This document shows, one piece after another, positions 59,565 to 64,000 of a DNA stretch of 64,000 nucleotides. The notes under the pieces were generated by a model. The model was not told where the DNA came from. It searched no databases and saw only the letters and a list, made by a program, of their open reading frames with translations. This stretch comes from Xenorhabdus doucetiae (GTDB taxonomy: Bacteria > Pseudomonadota > Gammaproteobacteria > Enterobacterales > Enterobacteriaceae): NCBI RefSeq assembly GCF_000968195.1, contig NZ_FO704550.1, positions 496,001 to 560,000 on the forward strand, read 5' to 3'. A program made the position numbers and the translations under genes. Each line of letters opens with the position of its first letter. Position 1 is the stretch's first letter.

Positions 59565-60316
59565 GTGACACACAGCATTTTCGGGTAGGGCTGATTGTTC
59601 CCTCTTCCAATACCACCATGGAAACGGAAATTCCCGCGATCCTGCGCGCCCGTGAAGCGCTGGGTGGTGAGCGTTTTACCTTTCATTCCAGCCGGATGCG
59701 GATGAAAACGGTCACCCAAGCCGAACTGGCCGCCATGGATGCTGACAGCGATCGCTGCGCGCTTGAGCTGTCGGATGCGGCGGTCGATGTGCTGGGATAT
59801 GCCTGTTTAGTGGCGATTATGAGCATGGGCAAGGGATATCACCGGATCTCTGAAAAGCGCCTCTATCTGCGGACACAGGAAAACGGATATCCGGCGCCGG
59901 TTGTCACCAGCGCAGGCGCATTGGTGGATGGATTACACGCTTTGGGGGCGAAACGGATCTCGATACTGACGCCCTATATGAAACCATTGACGCAACTCGT
60001 GATTGATTACATTGAAAATGAGGGCATTGAAGTGATCGACAGCATTTCGCTGGAGATCCCCGACAATCTTGATGTCGGGCGGCAAGATCCGCTGGCACCG
60101 GTGGAAATCACGAAGCGATTGAACAGCAACGCCGATGTTATTGTGGCTTCTGCGTGTGTACAAATGCCTTCTCTGCCGTCAGTGGCACTGATTGAAGATC
60201 GGGTGGGGCTGCCGGTTATTTCCTCATCTGTGGCGACAACCTACATGATATTGAAACAGCTTGGGCTGAATACATTCGTTCCGCGATTTGGCTCACTGTT
60301 ATCAGGAAAATATTGA
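59561..60316 (+). CDS. Maleate cis-trans isomerase (Asp/Glu racemase family)
   Basis: 251 residues. FRVGLIVPSSNTTMETEIP at the N-terminus is the hallmark of maleate isomerase and arylmalonate decarboxylase relatives; the two catalytic Cys regions are GYACLVAIMSMGKGYH (about residue 86) and ASACVQMPSL (about 204). It converts maleate to fumarate, linking the pathway to the TCA cycle. Start overlaps the preceding stop (ATGA). Confidence 0.9.
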   Translation: MSDTQHFRVGLIVPSSNTTMETEIPAILRAREALGGERFTFHSSRMRMKTVTQAELAAMDADSDRCALELSDAAVDVLGYACLVAIMSMGKGYHRISEKRLYLRTQENGYPAPVVTSAGALVDGLHALGAKRISILTPYMKPLTQLVIDYIENEGIEVIDSISLEIPDNLDVGRQDPLAPVEITKRLNSNADVIVASACVQMPSLPSVALIEDRVGLPVISSSVATTYMILKQLGLNTFVPRFGSLLSGKY

Positions 60317-60408
60317 CGGAATCACTGTCGTGGGCGTGTTTTTCACAGGTGAACCTTTTAAAATCGGAAGTCAAAATACTTCCTGAGATAAAAAGGGTTG
60401 TTCAACTT

Positions 60409-60870
60409 ATGCCAGATGCAAAAGTGTTTGTTGACAATTACCTGCCTGCCTTACTTGGGCAGGCATGGATGCTGGTTTCTTCTGAATTCCATGATGTTGT
60501 TGAAGCGCAAGGGTTATCCGTACTGGAGTGGCGGGTGTTATCGACGTTGGCAGGAAGTGGTTCGATTAGTATCAGCCTTCTGGCACAGAAAACCGTCAGT
60601 AAACAACCGACCATGACGCGCGTTTTGCAACGTTTGGAATTACAGGGGCATGTAGTGCGTTTTTCCAAGGGTGGCAATGATCGCCGCGTGACCTTGGTAC
60701 GTTTGACGGAAACCGGGAAAAAACTGGTCAAAGGATTGCTGGCCGAAGCAGAATCCCATGAGAAAAGTGTGCTGGCACCACTGGGCAATGGCAAAAGCCA
60801 GCTATTGAAAGCGATTTTGCAGGAACTGATTCAACGGCATACCCCAATACGTGATGTATTGGGAGGATAA
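60409..60870 (+). CDS. MarR-family transcriptional regulator
   Basis: 153 residues from ATG 60409 (AAAAGGG upstream); longer in-frame starts from 60313 exist but would run through the maleate isomerase gene end. Winged helix: LSVLEWRVLSTLAGSGSISISLLAQKT, QPTMTRVLQRLELQGHVVRFSKGGNDRRVTLVRLTETG. MarR proteins in catabolic clusters are usually repressors that release DNA on binding an aromatic acid or aryl-CoA. Last gene of cluster B; it may control it together with the AraC-type regulator. Confidence 0.88.
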   Translation: MPDAKVFVDNYLPALLGQAWMLVSSEFHDVVEAQGLSVLEWRVLSTLAGSGSISISLLAQKTVSKQPTMTRVLQRLELQGHVVRFSKGGNDRRVTLVRLTETGKKLVKGLLAEAESHEKSVLAPLGNGKSQLLKAILQELIQRHTPIRDVLGG

Positions 60871-60895
60871 GATTTTAACGTTGTCGATCAATGCT

Positions 60896-62029
60896 TTATT
60901 TAATCAATAATTGCCGTTCATCTTCACATTGAGCATTGTCCGCCAGCCTCTTAAAATCTTTCACTGTCCAATATTGTTTTGGCACCGGCAGATTTTTCAT
61001 CTCATTGCTGGGAAATAACCGCAATTCTGCCAGCTTATCCAACTCAAGATGCTGATAATGATCAGGCAGCGACAGGCGCAAGGCCGCGTCCTCTTTACCG
61101 AAAGGCATTAACGGGTAGCGGTTGTCCTGAATATCGTAATTCCGGTGCAGTACCAGAAACTTCTCAGGAATGCGCCGGTAACTGTTCCACCACACACCAT
61201 CTACGCTATCAAACATCGCCTTTGTGCCTGATCTGGGATAATCGCCGAGTTCATGCAGCGCCATCGGCAAGATTTTGCCCATCGCGGCGGAAAATTGGGC
61301 CACAGAAGCCGCATGGCCTTCTAAGATTAGGGTCAGGGTTAAACGCGCGCCTAACAGATTTGAATAGAGATCTTCCGGGGAAAAAGCCGAAATCCCTTCG
61401 GAAAATCCCGGAACCGATTGATAGCCATACCATTGCGCGATTTCATGCCAGGCCGCAAGCTGAAAAGCGAGCTTGGCCGCTAAATAGGCACTCAGCGTAT
61501 AGCGTTCAGCAGGCGCTTGCGGCGGCGGAAAAGCAAAAAAGTGAATTTTGCGCGCGGCAAGCTCATTATTCAGGGTTAATTCCCACTCTTGACCAAGATG
61601 GGCATAAATCTGGCTGAACAGATAGAGCGTATAGTCTGCGGTATCCCTCACATGGGCGATATCAATAAATCCGCCTTTACGGGTATAGAGCAGCCCCACT
61701 TTTTCCTTGCTTATTCCCAACAAGGCAGCGCTGGAACCGATAACGCTGTCATTATAGTGATGCTCACCCAGTTTTTCGGCTTCGACAATATTATCGATAA
61801 CGTAGAAAGGGACAGGAATATTTCTGAGTTGAACTTTAAGGTCATAGCCAAAAGCACAGCAGGCCCTTAACCCCTCCGGTGGTGCGATCGGCGGCAATGC
61901 GCCCCACGCTTTCAGGGATTGTTCATCGGGATCACTGGCGAGGACAAGTTTTACCGGATCAAGGGATTGGGGCGGATTTTGGCATGCCAGCAGTAAAAAA
62001 CAGAGGCACAGTGTCACTAATAATCTCAA
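60896..62029 (-). CDS. DUF4056-type lipoprotein
   Basis: 377 residues beginning with a lipoprotein signal peptide; lipobox LLLAC puts the lipidated Cys at residue 16. The mature part contains HEIAQWYG (HExxQ), which resembles a metal-peptidase helix, within the pattern of DUF4056 proteins. Anchored in the outer or inner membrane. Its start overlaps the stop of the D15-type gene by 4 bp, so the two are co-translated. Function unknown. Confidence 0.7.
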   Translation of the reverse strand: MRLLVTLCLCFLLLACQNPPQSLDPVKLVLASDPDEQSLKAWGALPPIAPPEGLRACCAFGYDLKVQLRNIPVPFYVIDNIVEAEKLGEHHYNDSVIGSSAALLGISKEKVGLLYTRKGGFIDIAHVRDTADYTLYLFSQIYAHLGQEWELTLNNELAARKIHFFAFPPPQAPAERYTLSAYLAAKLAFQLAAWHEIAQWYGYQSVPGFSEGISAFSPEDLYSNLLGARLTLTLILEGHAASVAQFSAAMGKILPMALHELGDYPRSGTKAMFDSVDGVWWNSYRRIPEKFLVLHRNYDIQDNRYPLMPFGKEDAALRLSLPDHYQHLELDKLAELRLFPSNEMKNLPVPKQYWTVKDFKRLADNAQCEDERQLLIK

Positions 62030-63177
62030 AACGCTTCCCCAACCTGAAAATAGAATCCCATACTGTCTTTACCAACACCAAAATCTAATCTGACATTCAT
62101 GCGGGGTTTAAACTCGAAACGATAGCCAACCCCGACAGAAGGCAGCCAATGTTTTGTTCCCAATTGTGAAGGGGAATCTCCCAGTGTGCCGGCACCTATC
62201 CAGGCAACCACACCGTGGCGCCAGTCAAGTTTGTGTCGCAATTCTAACTGGGTGGTGAAAATATTATTGTCACGATAACGCCCTTCATAATACCCGCGCA
62301 TCCGCTGACCATTGCCGAGTAGAGAGAGCTGATTCCACGGTACATCCCCCGCGCTGAAACGGGCATAGTTATCAAAGGCCAGAACGGTTTTTTCAGATAA
62401 CTGGTGATAGGCCGAGAACTGAAATTGGGTGGTAGAGAAACGGTGATCGCTGCCCAACGCCGGGGAAAAATAGGTGTAAACGATCTCAAACGTTTGCCCA
62501 TGCCGGGCATTCGGCAAGAAATCCCGCGTATCATAACTGAAGTAGGCACTGATACCGGAACTGATCACAGAACGGCCGCCAACGGATTGGTCAAAATAGC
62601 GTTTTGCACCGGCATCGGGATGACTGGCGTTGAGCGAGGAGAAATTCCAGCCTAATCCCATATAGGTAGCATCGGCGACGCGATAGAGCAGGCGGGGATG
62701 AATATCAAATTCCTGCGAATGGTATTTCTCTTTATTGCTGTCCTGTTTCCCGGCGTTATAGCCTTTTCCCCAATAGTAAGTGGGAGTGTTATTCAGCGTA
62801 CCGGAAACAAATAACCGCCATTGGTCGCGGGCAAAAAAATTATAATTGGTAAAATTGAGACCAAATGCACCGGTAGATGAGCCAAAGCCACTGAGTCCCA
62901 ATGAAGAGGTCTGGCTCACAGAGTCTGAGCTATCGGGACGGTATAAACCGACTACGGCAACCCCAATCCCGACGCCCATTTCAGGGGTATAGAAAGGGCC
63001 GGGTAATACCCCCCAGTCAATTTTCTTGCGGGCATCAAAATGATTGCTGCCGCCCAGTTCGTTTAACCAGCCATCAATTTTTTGCCGATCAAGCAAGGTC
63101 TCTGCGTGGGCGGATAAGACGGTAAAAGCAAAGAGGCTGGCAACCACCAGCCTTTTAAAGGTTGCGAGGCCAAACAT
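62026..63177 (-). CDS. BamA/Omp85 (D15)-type outer-membrane barrel without POTRA domains
   Basis: 383 residues. Signal peptide LFAFTVLSAHA, a short linker (DRQKIDGWLNELGG), then a barrel with the surface-antigen D15 pattern: GVGIGVAVVGLY, FSYDTRDFLPNARHG (about 205-225), NGQRMRGYYEGRYRDNN (the VRGY-like turn) and the final PRMNVRLDFGVGKDSMGFYFQVGEAF. No POTRA domain fits before the barrel. Middle gene of a three-gene operon, overlapping its upstream neighbour by one base. Role in export or surface assembly is possible but not shown. Confidence 0.8.
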   Translation of the reverse strand: MFGLATFKRLVVASLFAFTVLSAHAETLLDRQKIDGWLNELGGSNHFDARKKIDWGVLPGPFYTPEMGVGIGVAVVGLYRPDSSDSVSQTSSLGLSGFGSSTGAFGLNFTNYNFFARDQWRLFVSGTLNNTPTYYWGKGYNAGKQDSNKEKYHSQEFDIHPRLLYRVADATYMGLGWNFSSLNASHPDAGAKRYFDQSVGGRSVISSGISAYFSYDTRDFLPNARHGQTFEIVYTYFSPALGSDHRFSTTQFQFSAYHQLSEKTVLAFDNYARFSAGDVPWNQLSLLGNGQRMRGYYEGRYRDNNIFTTQLELRHKLDWRHGVVAWIGAGTLGDSPSQLGTKHWLPSVGVGYRFEFKPRMNVRLDFGVGKDSMGFYFQVGEAF

Positions 63178-64000
63178 TAAAAACGGAACTCACCGGAAAT
63201 AAAGAAGCTGTTTCTGTTGCCGAAACCGACTTCTGACAAGATATTAAAGTTGCGGGTGACTTCGATACGAGCACCAAGGGTATTGTTCCATTTATGGGCA
63301 AGGTGTTGTTCGACGTCGAATTTGATGTCTGTTTGTTTTTTAATCATATCAAACAATGCAAGTTCAGGGGGTAAATCGAGCTTACTAACATCACCTTTAA
63401 AGCGCTGAGTAATATCTTGGTACATAGCACCAACCCAGACTTGAACTTTGGTATTTCCTTGTCCAGCGATTAAAGGTTCAAAAACAAATTCGTAACCAAC
63501 TCGTGGAGTGATAACTAAGGCACTAATATCCCCATCTAAAATATCCAGATTGGTACGGGTATAGTTAGTATCTAAGGTGGCAAAAAATTGGTTATAACCT
63601 CCGGCAAGGGTGACACCGCCGCCAAACGTTTTTCCTTTAAAGTTCAGTTCAAAAGGAATATCTTCCCAAGCTGGTTCTCCAGGTTCAGAGTTGGGTAGGT
63701 AAATGCTGTCTAGATTGGTTTTTGAAGTCCCTTTGGTTTTTCCATAGACACCATAGACGTTCAGGAAAGGTAACACCCAAGAATCCAGTTTAAGCATATG
63801 TGTTTCGCTTTTTTCTCGTGTCTTCCCTGCGTTAATAATTATTTTTTCAAGAAATTTATAATCTGGATTACTAAATTCGTATTTAATGCTATCTACAACG
63901 ATATCCTGCCGCAGATTCATATAGCTGTAACTGGCACCAAACGGCTCAGGCAAATCATAGCCTTTTGCTCGTGCAGCATCCCCCCAAATTGGCAGAATAC
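63177..64000 (-). CDS. Outer-membrane beta-barrel protein, 3' part (runs off the window)
   Basis: The frame is open from the window edge (ILPIWGDAARAKGYDLPEPFG) to the stop at 63177, at least 274 residues. Alternating hydrophobic strands (FGGGVTLAGGYNQFFATLDT, GYEFVFEPLI, VQVWVGAMYQDI) end in NSFFISGEFRF, a typical barrel terminus. First visible gene of the operon; the 5' end lies outside. It resembles the TIGR03016/phenol-type barrels only in general pattern, so no family is claimed. Confidence 0.65.
   Translation of the reverse strand, partial: ILPIWGDAARAKGYDLPEPFGASYSYMNLRQDIVVDSIKYEFSNPDYKFLEKIIINAGKTREKSETHMLKLDSWVLPFLNVYGVYGKTKGTSKTNLDSIYLPNSEPGEPAWEDIPFELNFKGKTFGGGVTLAGGYNQFFATLDTNYTRTNLDILDGDISALVITPRVGYEFVFEPLIAGQGNTKVQVWVGAMYQDITQRFKGDVSKLDLPPELALFDMIKKQTDIKFDVEQHLAHKWNNTLGARIEVTRNFNILSEVGFGNRNSFFISGEFRF

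Noticed and set aside
1..64000. CRISPR arrays, tRNA genes, rRNA genes, replication origin
   Set aside because: No regularly spaced repeat-spacer series, no cloverleaf candidates and no rRNA-like stretches were recognised. tRNA detection by eye is imperfect, so a structure search would settle this.

Overview
The window reads as the chromosome of an insect-associated Enterobacterales bacterium of the Xenorhabdus/Photorhabdus type. The reasons are enteric core genes in enteric order (yjgM, rraB, argI), an AT-rich backbone, many toxin-antitoxin loci, Rpn nucleases with EQGREQG tails, an intimin/invasin-type inverse autotransporter, an Ail-like protein and several insertion sequences. The genus is inferred from gene style and was not tested. 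No rRNA, tRNA or CRISPR array was seen.

Layout. 1-3341: the 5' part of a PrpF-like gene, a VapBC pair whose toxin has an early stop, an MFS exporter and yjgM. 3387-9048: rraB, argI with a clear ARG box, and a sulfur amino-acid locus (frameshifted cystathionine lyase/synthase-like gene, NhaC-like carrier, D-cysteine desulfhydrase). 9185-30668: a plastic accessory region. It holds two identical inverted IS630 copies, one IS30, six toxin-antitoxin loci (one decayed), Rpn nucleases with a detached C-terminal copy, an inverse autotransporter with a barrel-less secreted relative, three genes with Tad2/DUF2829-like modules, O-acetylhomoserine sulfhydrylase and an Ail-like porin. 30795-36958: aromatic cluster A. 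37184-41843: an ABC-F ATPase, an orphan DUF1778 antitoxin with a truncated toxin, TerF and an AraC/XylS regulator. 42188-48882: a complete Wadjet (JetABCD) anti-plasmid system. 48945-49594: an intact VapBC. 49737-60870: aromatic cluster B. 60896-64000: a three-gene outer-membrane operon.

The two aromatic clusters, visibly more GC-rich than the surroundings, fit together as one route. Cluster A has a StyA-type indole monooxygenase with flavin reductase, an SDR, a phytoene-desaturase-like flavoenzyme, an isatin-hydrolase-like cyclase-family enzyme and an outer-membrane channel. These would take indole to isatinate, an aromatic 2-oxo acid. Cluster B starts with an indolepyruvate-oxidoreductase-like pair that could turn isatinate directly into anthraniloyl-CoA. 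It continues with an aryl-CoA monooxygenase/reductase, a hot-dog thioesterase, a gentisate-dioxygenase-like bicupin, an FAH-family hydrolase, a carbon-nitrogen hydrolase, a maleate isomerase and a MarR regulator. Both clusters carry a tandem pair of XylS-like operator sites with the same 20-bp period, and an AraC/XylS-family regulator lies between them. The pathway is inference from family assignments; the operator matches are read directly from the sequence.

The other unusual feature is a family of small proteins built from Tad2-like modules (the fold of phage Thoeris inhibitors) plus a shared C-terminal domain. They are encoded in three copies around the inverse autotransporter locus.
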